This document shows, piece after piece, positions 30,701-40,400 of a DNA stretch of 64,000 bases. The notes beneath the pieces are model-generated. The model did no database searches. It saw nothing but the letters and a program-made list of their open reading frames with translations, and had not been told where the DNA came from. The stretch covers positions 496,001 to 560,000 of the forward strand of contig NZ_NMUL01000007.1 in the NCBI RefSeq assembly GCF_002234595.1, given 5' to 3'. This DNA is from Amycolatopsis vastitatis. GTDB lineage: Bacteria > Actinomycetota > Actinomycetes > Mycobacteriales > Pseudonocardiaceae. Position 1 is the first letter of the stretch, and each line of letters opens with the position of its first letter. The position numbers were made by a program, and so were the translations under genes.

Positions 30701-33025
30701 GGTGGGCAGGTTCGCGAGCAGCCCGATCGCCTCGACCTGTTCGGCCAGTTCGGCGGTCGCGGCGTGCTCGCCGAGGACGTCCGGCAGGAAGTCGGCCAGC
30801 AGCCGGGCCGGGTCCCCGGTGATGAGCGGGGCCGGCGCGTACAGCTGGCGGTACCGGCTTTCGCTCGGCGGGTCCGCGGTTTCCTGCTCGCGCCGCGTTC
30901 TGATGTGGACGAACAACGGGTCCGCGGCCGACGGCACGGCCGCGCCCGGCGTCGCCATGGCGAGCCGCCGTCCCGCCTCCACCCAGCCGAGCAGGACGGC
31001 GTGGCGCAGGTACAGGTACAGCAGGGCGGCGGGCGGGCGGTCCTCGGTGAAACCGAGCTCCAGCCGGATCGTGTCGAGGTCCCGGCCCGCGTGGTCGGCC
31101 AGCCAGCGCAGGTAGTTGCGCGCCTGCGGCGGTGGGGTGTAGTCGCGCACCGGGTCGGTCTCCGACAGCGGGCGGTCGTCGACCAGCGGCGCGAGCAGCG
31201 GGTACTGGGTGCCGGCGAAGAGGCGGCGGATCAGGTCCGGGTCGGGCCCCGGCGGGTCCGCGTGGCCGAGCCGGGTCAGCAGGGCGCGGATCGGTTCCGC
31301 CATCCGCAGCCGGTCCAGCGCGCTCATCACGGTTTCGCCGGCGGCGCCCAGGTTTTCCCGGTTGAAGATGTCCTCGACGCTCTGGGCGTACCGCTGGTGG
31401 TACTCGGCCGTCGTCGGGTGCAGCGCGAGGATGTCGAGCAGGGCCTGGTGGGCGTCGTCGTGGTCGCCGCCGAGGTGGGTGACCTTGCCGGCGGCCGTCT
31501 GCCAGTCGGCCGCGGCCGCGCCGAGCAGCCGGTGCAGGCCGCGCCGGTGGGCGGCGGTGGCGGAGTCCGGCCAGGTCATCCGCGAGAACGCCGTGGTGGG
31601 CAGGATCCCGTAGGGCTGACGGCCGATCTTGACCGCCGGGACGGGCCCACGCCCGGACACGTGCCGCAGGAAGAACTCGCGGGTTCTGGCTATCGTCGCC
31701 TCGCTCAGGATCGGCGGCGGTGGCGGCGACCCCGGCGACGCGATCGGCGACAACGTCGTCCGCAGGTAGTTGCCCCAGGTCGCGGGCCAGAGCGCGGTGT
31801 TGGCGGCCCGCGCGTCCCGCTGGTCGGTGTGGTCGGCGTTCGGTACCCCGGTGAGGCTCGCGGGGTCGAGGCCGAGCAGTTCGGCGAACCACTGGCCGTC
31901 GGTCTTGGCCGTCCAGTCCGCCGGTGCGGCGGCCGCGGGCCGCGCGGCGGTGGCGCGCCGGGCCGCCTCGGCCTCCTCCCCGGCGTCCTGCCCGGCTGGG
32001 GCCGCTCCGGTGTTGTTGGTCGGCGTTCCCTGCGGCAGCAGGGCGAACCCGGCCGGGCTCCGCAACTGGCGGCCCAGCAGGTCGGCGAGGTCGGCGGCGG
32101 TCTGCTCCGGCGCCGCCTGCGCACGCAGCCCGAGCACCACCAGGCGGTCGAGCTTGGCCCCGAAGCCGGCCCGGGGGATGCGCAGGCCCATGCCGACGTC
32201 GACCGCGCGCCCGAAGTCGGTCAGCCACCGCAGGCCGTCCGGGACCCGCAGCTCGCCGGTCTGTTCGTTCACCTTGAGCTGCTCTTCCGGCGGCAGGCCG
32301 GGATCGGGGCTCACGGTCAGCTCCGCCGGGATCGCCGCGCCGGACACGGAGAACACCTGGGCGCCGCCGACGAACCCGTACGCGACGAACCGGTCGGGCA
32401 GCAGCCGGGCCTTCGCCGCCTGGGTCCACGACCGCGCCGCGACCCGCGGCGGCCGGGGCAGCACCTGGAACGCCAGCACGACGTCGTTGCCGGGGTCGGC
32501 CGGTGCACCGTCCACACCGGACGGTGGCCGGGCGCGGATGGCCGGCGCCCGGCTCGCGCCGACCGCGGCGAGCAGCGCGATGTCGGCGTCGCGGAGCTTG
32601 CCGCGGTCGCCGTGCGCCCGCCAGACCGCGGTCCAGTAGGTGATCGTCGGCTGCCGGTCGTTCGCGGACAGCACCTGCTCGCTGACGATCACCAGCACCG
32701 CGGTCTTCGCGTCGGCGGCCGACGGCTTGTCGGCGGGGTTCGCGGGCTTGTACTGCTGCAGCAGCCAGCCCGCCCGGCCCGCCGGCACCCGCGCGACCAG
32801 CTCCTGCCAGGCGGCCTGCTCGCCGGCGGGCCGGCCACCGGCCCGCCAGAACGCCGTCCAGTACGCCTTCAGCGCACCGGCTTCGGCCTCGGTCGGGTCC
32901 GGTTCGAACTTGTCGATCGCCCACTCGTCGGGGAACACCCGGACCAGCAGGTCGGTCTCGGTGAACCGGGTCTCCAGCCGGACCGGGCCGAGCAGCACCG
33001 GGTAGTCGTCAGTGAGCGGGGTCAT
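27746..33025 (-). CDS. Giant conserved protein (1759 residues), unknown function
   Basis: Starts MTPLTDDYPVLLGPVRLETRF with a VRVFPDEWAIDKFEPDPTE block (about 28-46) that looks like a family signature. No known domain is recognisable. The middle has PAVKIGRQPYGILPTTAFS near 480 and many helical stretches with TPR-like spacing but no clear repeat. The C-terminal third includes FFELSPLVATLRSLLTTSRP and LGMEFAPGTEITEDKVLF. There is no signal peptide or membrane segment. Its start overlaps the upstream 1077-residue gene by 17 bases. A long open frame on the opposite strand is a GC shadow. Confidence 0.75.
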   Translation of the reverse strand: MTPLTDDYPVLLGPVRLETRFTETDLLVRVFPDEWAIDKFEPDPTEAEAGALKAYWTAFWRAGGRPAGEQAAWQELVARVPAGRAGWLLQQYKPANPADKPSAADAKTAVLVIVSEQVLSANDRQPTITYWTAVWRAHGDRGKLRDADIALLAAVGASRAPAIRARPPSGVDGAPADPGNDVVLAFQVLPRPPRVAARSWTQAAKARLLPDRFVAYGFVGGAQVFSVSGAAIPAELTVSPDPGLPPEEQLKVNEQTGELRVPDGLRWLTDFGRAVDVGMGLRIPRAGFGAKLDRLVVLGLRAQAAPEQTAADLADLLGRQLRSPAGFALLPQGTPTNNTGAAPAGQDAGEEAEAARRATAARPAAAAPADWTAKTDGQWFAELLGLDPASLTGVPNADHTDQRDARAANTALWPATWGNYLRTTLSPIASPGSPPPPPILSEATIARTREFFLRHVSGRGPVPAVKIGRQPYGILPTTAFSRMTWPDSATAAHRRGLHRLLGAAAADWQTAAGKVTHLGGDHDDAHQALLDILALHPTTAEYHQRYAQSVEDIFNRENLGAAGETVMSALDRLRMAEPIRALLTRLGHADPPGPDPDLIRRLFAGTQYPLLAPLVDDRPLSETDPVRDYTPPPQARNYLRWLADHAGRDLDTIRLELGFTEDRPPAALLYLYLRHAVLLGWVEAGRRLAMATPGAAVPSAADPLFVHIRTRREQETADPPSESRYRQLYAPAPLITGDPARLLADFLPDVLGEHAATAELAEQVEAIGLLANLPTARLERVFAEHLDCAGYRLDAWRLGLANERLAELRYGPDLTAAPKRGVHLGAYGWLEHLEPRKPLGHKDVPADLVPVFGAATLPHDPGNGGYVHTPSPAQARTAAVLRAGYVANAGRTDPGSFAVNLSSERVRMALALLDGLRQGQSLSALLGYRFERGLHEGHPGVELDKYLQPLRAAFPLRAGKLSGEITSADDVKLVEARNVVDGLALVRRATRENHPTYPFGSDLLPTKGVTDDEKQAMNDEVRRLLNLHDALADLAVAEGAHQALLGNAERAAATLDAYAKEGFPPPPAVIDTPRSGITLTHRLGLQFTPGLDPDHGALLGHNGPRAQAEPAVNDWLPAVLPPASDVAARVDWTDPVTGKARSRVVTQQDTGLQPIDLLQALRTPGEGELAELDDRIAGVVFGAEQPRPDVLLKIRYTQRVPGKTTFFELSPLVATLRSLLTTSRPLRPSDLVPAAGAAPADRTADQAVSLPRERPDAVRASLDRLGQAVSGYLGDLSPLYPADPGLPHRAELLGGIDTFLVRYAELAGTAARFGIVRSGWGELMLWRRSVFTDVLAAVAETAARMGKSLADADALIAQYDKLPPSTSDDARFRLLQQAERLLTTKPTSPRPAKPAQLRTIVGNRRRDFDQRLQGLQREAKTTKTTLSGLLAEVSALLPLTGFDATGLDLTPFGDRVVTFGRDLLTRAQALRAEVASRLTAADEALVGLGKAVTGPDRVQAALDTLEALLGEDVLAVPEFTPPPQLAQDWHDARGDSDQLVGHLTKAPSNRDFPVDDWLHGIARVREKPRLWEKTVLLSDALLGTGGLLGTGLLGWAEPALVPIQLPYHRGDHWLGMEFAPGTEITEDKVLFTAHYAKEPVLGGTTHCGLLLDEWTEVIPAATETTGIAVHFDRPDSEPPQAMLLVTPPARTGHWDTGDLVAAITETFEAAKARAVEPEHLDDTAYAQLLPATVLSATQQPVTVSTDLAVANLRWKAAHE

Positions 33026-36000
33026 CGAGCAGCATCTCCTGTGCGTGGACGGCCATCAGGACCGGGGCCTGGAACAGCAGGTAGGCGAGGTCCGCCGAGC
33101 TCAGCCCCGCGTACCAGCGCGGCAGGGCCACGTCCTCGGCGTGCTGGGCCTCCTTCTCCTCGTCGCCGGCGGGGTCGTCGAAGTCCAGCAGCGGGACCTC
33201 GGCGGTGTCCTGGTCGAGCACGACGAAACCGTGCCTGCCGCCCGGGTCGACGTCACCCCAGGACAGGTCGTTCCAGACCTCGACGCGGGTGGGCGCGCCG
33301 TCGTCGACGCCGAAGCGGGGGTCGCCGGGCCTTTCCTTGAGCACGAAGAACCAGCCCGCATCACCGGTCTTGAAGTTCCCCTTCGCCTTCTCCGCGGTGA
33401 GGTCGAAGCCGAGCAGGTAGATGTCCGGCTCCACCTTCGCCTCGTACAGCGGCAGCTTGATTTCTTCGGACGTCGGGTGGTTCTCGTCGGCGAGCTCGAC
33501 CGGGACGCGTTCCCGGTGCGGGTCCGGGTGCCGGTTGTCGGGTTCCCAGCGCGCCCGGTGCGCGTAGACGGCGGCGGTCGGGTACTTCTTGAGCAGCTCG
33601 CCGCGGATCACCAGGACCAGCTCGTTCTCCTGCTTGTCCCCGGCCAGTTCGCGGTTGTCGTGCGCGCCGAGCGGGGTGGCGGAGCCCCACGTGTCGATCG
33701 GCGTGACGTCGTAGAGCCGCTCGCGCCGGGCGGCGGGCGGTTCCCCGGGCGGTGAGAACGCGGCGCGCGGGTCCCAGAACTGCCGGAACGGCGTGCCGCG
33801 CTGGTCGGTCGGGTACTCCCGCCACAGCATTTCACGGCCGAGCTCGTGGTTGAGCCCCACCAGGAACGCCTCGACGAACTCCTGGTCGGTCTCCAGCAGC
33901 GTGATGCTGTTCGGCGGGATGAGGGTCAGGTTGGGCACGAAGGTGTCCACCGACTTGTCCAAGAGGGACTGGAACATCGGCAGGTCGATCGCCGGGTACG
34001 CCATCGCTTCGAGGAACCTCTCGGCGAAGGGCTGCAGCCGCTCGCTTTCCAGCTTCACCGTGGTGAGCAGGTTCCGCGGCACGGTGACGTCGGCGCTCAG
34101 GTTCCGCAGCACCGAACCGGTGGTCCGGGCGACGTCGAGTTTCGGCGGCGGCGTGACCTGCCCGCCGACGGCGGCGGCGGACCAGCCGCCGTAGATCTCG
34201 CCCACCGCCTTCTTGAACAACGCCGCTTCCGGGCTGTCGGGGTGTCCGGGGGTTCCGGCCGGGGCGATGCCCTCGCCGGGCAGGCTCAGCACGAACTTGT
34301 CGTTGACCGGGAGCTGCCCCACCCGGTCGCCGCCGCTGCTTCGCCGCACCACCTGCGGCAGGGCGTTCTCGACGTCGTCGGGCGTGACCAGCGCACCGGG
34401 CGTGGTCTTGGGCGCCGCGGCGGTGACCGCGCCGGTGTCGAGGTCCATCCGCGGCACCAGGGCGTCCGCGGTCACCTCCAGCGTGCGCATCAGCCGCGAA
34501 CCCGGCCGGGTGAGCCGGCGCATCTCCGGGGACAGCGGCGCCGCGGCGACCCGGCTCGTGGCCACCTGGAAACCGACCGCCACCGGGCCGCCCACGTCGG
34601 CTCCGGCCGCCGCCGGAGCCGTGAACGGCGCGTGGGTCACCCGCGAATGCGCCGGCGCGGTGAGCGTCAGCGCCTTGCCCGAAGCCGAAGGCGCCGCCGC
34701 CAGGTGCTCCGGGTCCGCGGCCGGGTCGCCGATGTGCTTGCGCTGCAGCCGGTGCCCCACCTCGCGGTGCAGCTGGGCGGCCCGGATCCGGGCGTTGGCC
34801 TTGAGCACGTCGCCGATCTGGGCCCAGGCGGCGGCCATGAACTCCTCCTGGCGCGCCTGGACGACCTGGGTGCCGAAGTTCGCCGCGACGCGGAACCGCG
34901 GGTCGAGATTGAGCCGGTGCACCCAGTTCTTGTTCTCCGGAGCCGGGGTCGGCGACCCGTCGTCGTCGACGAGCAGCCGCGACCGGAGCGCGGGCCAGCG
35001 TCCGTACAGCGGCGGGGTGACGACCGGGTCGACCCGCGTCGCGGCGGCCGGGCCGGCCAGCCGCTCGTGCGCCGCGGCGGGCGGCTGCCGCGTGTAGTCC
35101 TCCGCGAGGTTGATCAGCCCGGCGAGGGCCTTCTGGAACGGGTGCGGGTAGGTCCCGAGCGGCGGCGGGTAGGGGTTGTGCTGGTTCTCGGGTTTCCGGT
35201 TGTCCTCGGCCGTGAACCGGCTGTCCCAGTTATCCCAGTTGTCCTTCTTTCGCAACGGGATCTCGAGCGCGCCGCCGAGCCGCAGGATCCCGCCGATCTC
35301 GGGGGGTTCGGTGATCCCGGGCAGCTTGAAGCCCGCGGAGTTGAAGACGTCGATGTCCCGGCGGGCGACGTGCTCGTCGGGCACCCGGGGTTCGAGCAAC
35401 CGGACCAGGTCTTCGAAGTCGCCCGCGGCGCCGGTCGAAAACCCCCACCGGTGGTAGTACGGCAGCTGGCCGGCCGCCTGCCGGCCGGCGTACGGCACGC
35501 CCCAGCTGGGGTGCAGGGCGCCCGGTGCCGCGGCCGGGTCGAGGCCGAGGCCGGCCAGCCGCCCGGTCTCGAACGCCGGCACGAGGAACGCCTGGTACGC
35601 CGTGGCGGGCCGCAGGTGCCGGGGGCAGACGATCCGGGAGCACGCGTTGTCGGCGTTGGTGTCCAGCACGGACCGCAGCTCGGGCAGGACCGCGGCCATG
35701 TCGTCGGAGGCGACCGGCCCGTCGAGGCCGCCGTTGACGTGCACGTGCGCCCAGGCGCCGAGCTGGTCCGGCGGCTGGAGCGCGCCGGTGCCGGTGACCG
35801 TGATGAACGGCAGGGGCCGTCCGGCCACGGTGCCTTCGGCGAACTCCGCGTCGGCGCCGTCGCCCGCCGCCAGCACGATCAGGGCGAGCCACGGCCGCAG
35901 CCGTTCGGTGACGGCGTCCGGTGCGGCCGGGCTGTAGGACCAGGGCAGCGCTTCGTCGTAGAACTCGAGGTGCGCGAAGTAGTTCGGCTCGACGTTGGTG

Positions 36001-36242
36001 ACGAACGGGCGCGGCTCCATGCGCGAGATCGCGCGCGGGTCCACGCCGATGACGTCGCCCGGGCCGTAGATCTGCACCGGCTGCGCGACCGGCTGGTTGA
36101 TTGCCTTGCCGTCGAGGCCGTCGCCGGTCAGCCGCAGCCGCACGGTGATGCTCGCGCGGGCCGCGGTTCCGGGGTCCTCGGTGATCCGGGTCGCGAGCCC
36201 GGTGCGCAGCCAGGGCAGGAAGGAGTAGGCGTTCGCGGTCAC
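33009..36242 (-). CDS. Giant conserved protein (1077 residues), unknown function
   Basis: The GTG at 36242 overlaps the kelch gene stop by 4 bases. It gives MTANAYSFLPWLRTGLATRI, an N terminus that is neither a signal nor a membrane segment. Strikingly constrained blocks are GPGDVIGVDPRAISRMEPRP, NYFAHLEFYDEALPWSYSPA and LRPWLALIVLAAGD in the first 150 residues, then LNHELGREMLWREYPTDQRG and FRQFWDPRAAF near 790-820. I know no catalytic motif in these. The layout resembles large hypothetical proteins seen in other bacteria, but I cannot give a family name. Confidence 0.75.
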   Translation of the reverse strand: MTANAYSFLPWLRTGLATRITEDPGTAARASITVRLRLTGDGLDGKAINQPVAQPVQIYGPGDVIGVDPRAISRMEPRPFVTNVEPNYFAHLEFYDEALPWSYSPAAPDAVTERLRPWLALIVLAAGDGADAEFAEGTVAGRPLPFITVTGTGALQPPDQLGAWAHVHVNGGLDGPVASDDMAAVLPELRSVLDTNADNACSRIVCPRHLRPATAYQAFLVPAFETGRLAGLGLDPAAAPGALHPSWGVPYAGRQAAGQLPYYHRWGFSTGAAGDFEDLVRLLEPRVPDEHVARRDIDVFNSAGFKLPGITEPPEIGGILRLGGALEIPLRKKDNWDNWDSRFTAEDNRKPENQHNPYPPPLGTYPHPFQKALAGLINLAEDYTRQPPAAAHERLAGPAAATRVDPVVTPPLYGRWPALRSRLLVDDDGSPTPAPENKNWVHRLNLDPRFRVAANFGTQVVQARQEEFMAAAWAQIGDVLKANARIRAAQLHREVGHRLQRKHIGDPAADPEHLAAAPSASGKALTLTAPAHSRVTHAPFTAPAAAGADVGGPVAVGFQVATSRVAAAPLSPEMRRLTRPGSRLMRTLEVTADALVPRMDLDTGAVTAAAPKTTPGALVTPDDVENALPQVVRRSSGGDRVGQLPVNDKFVLSLPGEGIAPAGTPGHPDSPEAALFKKAVGEIYGGWSAAAVGGQVTPPPKLDVARTTGSVLRNLSADVTVPRNLLTTVKLESERLQPFAERFLEAMAYPAIDLPMFQSLLDKSVDTFVPNLTLIPPNSITLLETDQEFVEAFLVGLNHELGREMLWREYPTDQRGTPFRQFWDPRAAFSPPGEPPAARRERLYDVTPIDTWGSATPLGAHDNRELAGDKQENELVLVIRGELLKKYPTAAVYAHRARWEPDNRHPDPHRERVPVELADENHPTSEEIKLPLYEAKVEPDIYLLGFDLTAEKAKGNFKTGDAGWFFVLKERPGDPRFGVDDGAPTRVEVWNDLSWGDVDPGGRHGFVVLDQDTAEVPLLDFDDPAGDEEKEAQHAEDVALPRWYAGLSSADLAYLLFQAPVLMAVHAQEMLLDDPAH

Positions 36243-37444
36243 GAACCACTCCCGGCGTCGAAGATCTCCGTGGTCTTGGCGAGCTCGTCGGCGTCCGGGT
36301 CCGTCGCGGCGAGCCCGGAGCGGGCCACCCCGCCGGTGACGAGCACCTTGGTCCCGGGCAGCGCGACGGCGGCGAACGCCCAGCGGCCGGTGGCCATCCC
36401 GGCGGCGGTCGTCCACGTCTTCTCGGCCCCGCTCGCGTCGAGGATCAGGGCGCTCGGGTAGCCGACGTCGTCGCGCGGCCCGGCGGTGCCCCCGGCCACC
36501 AGCACCTTGCCCGTGCCCAGCGGCACCGCGCGATGGAGGCCCCGGCCCCGCGGCACGGGCTCGGCCGGGGTGACGTCCTGCCAGGTGCCTGCGCCGGCGG
36601 TCAGGTCGAACTGCTCGACGGTCAAGCGGGCGTACGGGTCGAAGGTGCCGTCCCCGGGCGCGCCCGGGACGCCGCCGCCCACGACCAGCACGCTGGTCTC
36701 GGACAGCTTGACCGCCTGGTGCCCGGTCCGCGGGCGCAGCAGGCTCCCGGTGGCGGACCAGCTGTCGTTGCCCGGCGTCGTGCCGGGGGTGTAGAGCTCG
36801 CAGAAGCCGAGCGCGACGTCGCCGGTTCCGGAGACCGGCACGGTGCCGCCGCAGACCAGCACCTTGCCGTCCTTCAGCACGATCGCCGTGTGGCCGGTGC
36901 GCGGGTCGGTCATCGGCTTGGCGTCGGTCCAGGTGTTCTTGTCCGGGTCGTACAGCTCCGCCGAGGCCAGCGCGCGGATCGAGTCGCCGGACCGGTTCGT
37001 GGCCCCGCCCGCCACCAGCACCTGCTTGTTCGGCAGCAGGACGGCGCTGTGCCCCCAGCGGCCCTGTTTCATCCCGGCGACGACCTTCCAGGTCTTGTCC
37101 GCGGGGTTGAAGATTTCGGCCGCGGTCAGGCCCGGGGAGAACGGGGAGCCGCTGACCCCGCCGGTGACGAGCACCTTGCCGTCGGCCAGCACCGTCGTGG
37201 CGTGCAGCCGGCGCGGCACGTGCGGGTCGGCCGTCGTCCAGGCGTCGCCGGCCACGTCGTAGACCGCGCCCGTGGCCTGGGCGACCCCCTTCCCGTCGAC
37301 GCCGCCGACGACCAGCACCTGGCTCTTGCCGTCCGGGGTCGTCAGCACGACGGCGCCGTCGTGCTGCCCGTACCAGCCGCCCGGCGCGGGGAGGTCCTTG
37401 CCCGGCTTCCAGGTCCCGGTGGCCGCCAGTGTGGAACTGGTCAT
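36239..37444 (-). CDS. Kelch-repeat beta-propeller protein
   Basis: 401 residues made almost wholly of six or seven kelch repeats, each with a VLVxGG strand and a xxELYDPxxxTW strand (for example GKVLVTGGVSG, KQVLVAGGATN, SAELYDPDKNTWTDAKPM, SVLVVGGGVPG). Such propellers are binding platforms or, with extra domains, galactose-oxidase-like enzymes; no copper-site tyrosine-cysteine pair is evident. It starts without a signal peptide. It is close in style to the C-terminal propeller of the upstream 1548-residue protein, suggesting tandem duplication. Confidence 0.88.
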   Translation of the reverse strand: MTSSTLAATGTWKPGKDLPAPGGWYGQHDGAVVLTTPDGKSQVLVVGGVDGKGVAQATGAVYDVAGDAWTTADPHVPRRLHATTVLADGKVLVTGGVSGSPFSPGLTAAEIFNPADKTWKVVAGMKQGRWGHSAVLLPNKQVLVAGGATNRSGDSIRALASAELYDPDKNTWTDAKPMTDPRTGHTAIVLKDGKVLVCGGTVPVSGTGDVALGFCELYTPGTTPGNDSWSATGSLLRPRTGHQAVKLSETSVLVVGGGVPGAPGDGTFDPYARLTVEQFDLTAGAGTWQDVTPAEPVPRGRGLHRAVPLGTGKVLVAGGTAGPRDDVGYPSALILDASGAEKTWTTAAGMATGRWAFAAVALPGTKVLVTGGVARSGLAATDPDADELAKTTEIFDAGSGS

Positions 37445-37464
37445 CACGTTCTGCCTTCCGTCCG

Positions 37465-40400
37465 TCACGGGGTGAAGATCTCGGCGGTGGCGGTGGGCAC
37501 GCCCGCGTCCGGTCCCGGCGCGGAGACCCCGGCGCCGGTGAGGCCGCCCGCGGTCAGGACCCGGCCGTCGGCCAGGACCACCGCGGCGGCGTCCCAGCGC
37601 CCTTCGGCCGCTCCCCCGGTGGCCGTCCACGTGCCGGCCGCCGGGTCGTAGCGGAGCGCGACGCGCATCCCGGCGGCGAAGGCGGGGCCGGTGGTGCCGC
37701 CGAGCACGAGCACCTCGCCGGTGCGCATGAGCGCGGCGCCGTGCCGGCTGCGCCCGCCGGGCATCCGCCCGGCGGGCCGCCAGGTGCCGTTCGCCGGGTC
37801 GTCGTCCCAGGCGAACAGCTCCGCGGACGCCAGGCTGCCGCCGTCGAGCAGGTCGCCGGCCGGGCCGGGCACCGGGTCGCCGCCGGTGACCAGCACCTGC
37901 TTGCCGCCCGCGAGCAGCGTCGCCTGGTGGCCCGCGCGGGGGGTGCGCAGGCTCGCCACCGGCGTCCAGGTGCCGTCCGGTTCGTACAGCTCGCAGTAGG
38001 CCAGTGCGGCGTCGCGGTCGCCGGTCGCCAGCAGGCCGCCGACGACGAGCACCCGGCCGCCGGTCACGGCCACCGCCTGGTGCCCGGCTCGCGCGTCCGT
38101 CATCGGCTTGCCCTCGGCCCACTTGCCCGATGCGGGGTCGAAAAGCTCCACCGTGGACAGTGAGCGGATGCCCGAAGTCCCGCCCGCGACCAGGACCTGG
38201 CCGGTGGGGAGCACGGTCGCGGAATGCCCGGCGCGTGCCGACGGCACTCCGTCCACAGTGGACCAGGTGGCGGCGACCGGGTCGTAGACCTCGGCCGAGG
38301 CCAGGACGCCGCCGTCCGCGCCGACGCCGCCGGTGAGCAGCACGCGGCCGTCCGGGAGGCGGGTGGTCGTGTGCCGGCTGCGGGCCACCGTCATCGGCTT
38401 GGCCGCGCTCCAGGTGTGGGTCACCGGGTCGAACAGGGCGGCGGCTGCGACGGCCTTCCCGGTGCCGTCCGCGCCGCCGGCGAGGAGGACGCGGCCGCCG
38501 GCCAGCAGGGCAGGCCCGGCGCCGGACGCGGCCGCCGGCACCGGGTTGTCGGTCGCGGCCCAGGTGCCGGGCACCGCGAGCGCGGCCGTCACCTCGGCCT
38601 GCTTGATCACGTGCAGCTGGCCGGCGAGGCTCGCGTCGGCACGGATCCAGTCGGCCAGCGCGTCCGACGCGGTGGCGTGGCTGCGGAAGTCCGCGGCGGT
38701 GCGGCTGATGTCCCCGCCGGGCGGGAACGCCTGCCGGTTGTTGCGGAGGTGGGCGACGACCCAGCGCTGGTCGTCGATGCGGACGGCGTCCTCGGGCGGG
38801 AAGGGCCGGCGCCGGTCGGCGTCCTGGCGCGACAACGGCGAACGGCTGGTGCTGCTGCCCTTGAGCAGGTGACCGAACACTGCCGGGCTGACGCTCACCA
38901 GCTTCTTCCGCGGCGGCACCGTGGACGCGGCGACGGCGGCCCGCGCGACTGTCTTGCCTGCGGCGAGGCGGCCCTTCTTGTCGATGACGATCTGCTCGTA
39001 CCGGGCACTGCGGCGAACCGCGCGGGCCGACGCGAGCGTCCCCTTCGCCGCGGTGAGCTCCAGTCCGGCGTCCTGCTTCTCGTACGCCGGCCGTGACAGT
39101 TTCGCCGCGTCGTCCATGTCCTGGAACTGCGCCATCGCGAAGGACTCGCCGGTCACCGACACCTGGACCAGCCCGCTGTCCGGCGCCGGCGTGACGCCGA
39201 ACCGCGTGCCGTCGCTGGGCCGCTGCTGGCCGAGGCGGTCGAGGCGGACCTCCAGCGGGATCGCCCGCTGCCGGACGAACAGCGTGCCGAGCGGGTGCAG
39301 GACCAGCTGGTCGTTCTCGGGCAGCGTGCGCAGGGTGACCAGCGGCTGCGTGCCGCCGGCGGGCAGCCGGGTCTGCCAGCCCTCCGGCTTCTTGATCTCG
39401 TTCGCCAGCAGGGGAAGGACCGCGACCGGCGGGAGGGTGGTGTTGTGCTCCTCGCCCCAGGTGATGTCGAAGTCCGCGGAGATCTCGAAGAACAGCAGGG
39501 AGATCGAGCCGCGGCCGTGCGCGCGCCACGGTGCCGGGCCTTCCAGCCGGAACTGCAGGTCGATCCCGAAGAGGCCGACCCCGAACGCCTTCAGCGACAC
39601 CCCGGCGGAGATGTCGATGACGAACGCGAACGGCGAGAACCGGAACAGCGCGTCGAACGAAAGGTGCCCTTCGACGCCGAAGTCGGAGAAGCCCAGCCGC
39701 AGTTCCGCCTTGGCGCCGAACTGCACGGTGTTGCTGGTGACCGCGAAGTAGCCGGACACCCGGATCAGCCGGCCCGGCTGGTTGATGATGTCGACCGAGA
39801 GCCGGTCGGGCACCGGGAACGGCAGCGGCGGCGGCGTGAACGACGGGTGGAACCCGCCGACCGTGAGCACCAGGTCGGGGCTGTCGCCCCAGGCGACGAG
39901 CAGGCCCATCCCGCCGTCGATGGTCATGGTGAGGATGCGGGAGTCGAAGAGCTGCGCGAAGAACCACAGGCGCTGCTTGTCGGGCTCGAACGCCCCGATG
40001 AAGTCGACCTGCAGGACCAGCAGCGGCAGCTCCTCGGCCGGCAGGACGCACTTGAGGATCCCGAGGATCGCGACGTTGCCGGGCGGGATCTCGATGATCA
40101 CGCCGAGGGAGACGCTCACCAGCGTCGGGGTGCCCCAGCCGATCTTCGCCATCGGGCCGATCAGGAACTTCCCCTGTTCCGGCGGGAAGAACGCGCGCAG
40201 GTCGGACAGGATTCGCGGGGCGTTGGCGACGACGTCCTGCGGGAACATCACCGACTCGATCGAGCCGGTGCGCACGCCCTCGACCAGTGCCTGCAGGTTC
40301 ATGCCGCGGTTCAGCCCGATCAGCCCGCCGACGGCGAGCAGCGTGAACCCGTACCCCAGCTGGATCCCGCCGCCGCCGAACTCGGTGGTGATCACGATCA

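Noticed and set aside
27542..33340. 1932-codon plus-strand frame opposite the 1759-residue gene
   Set aside because: Composition is Arg/Gly/Val/Gln-rich with no motif. The minus-strand frame has normal protein composition, constrained blocks and overlaps with its neighbours.
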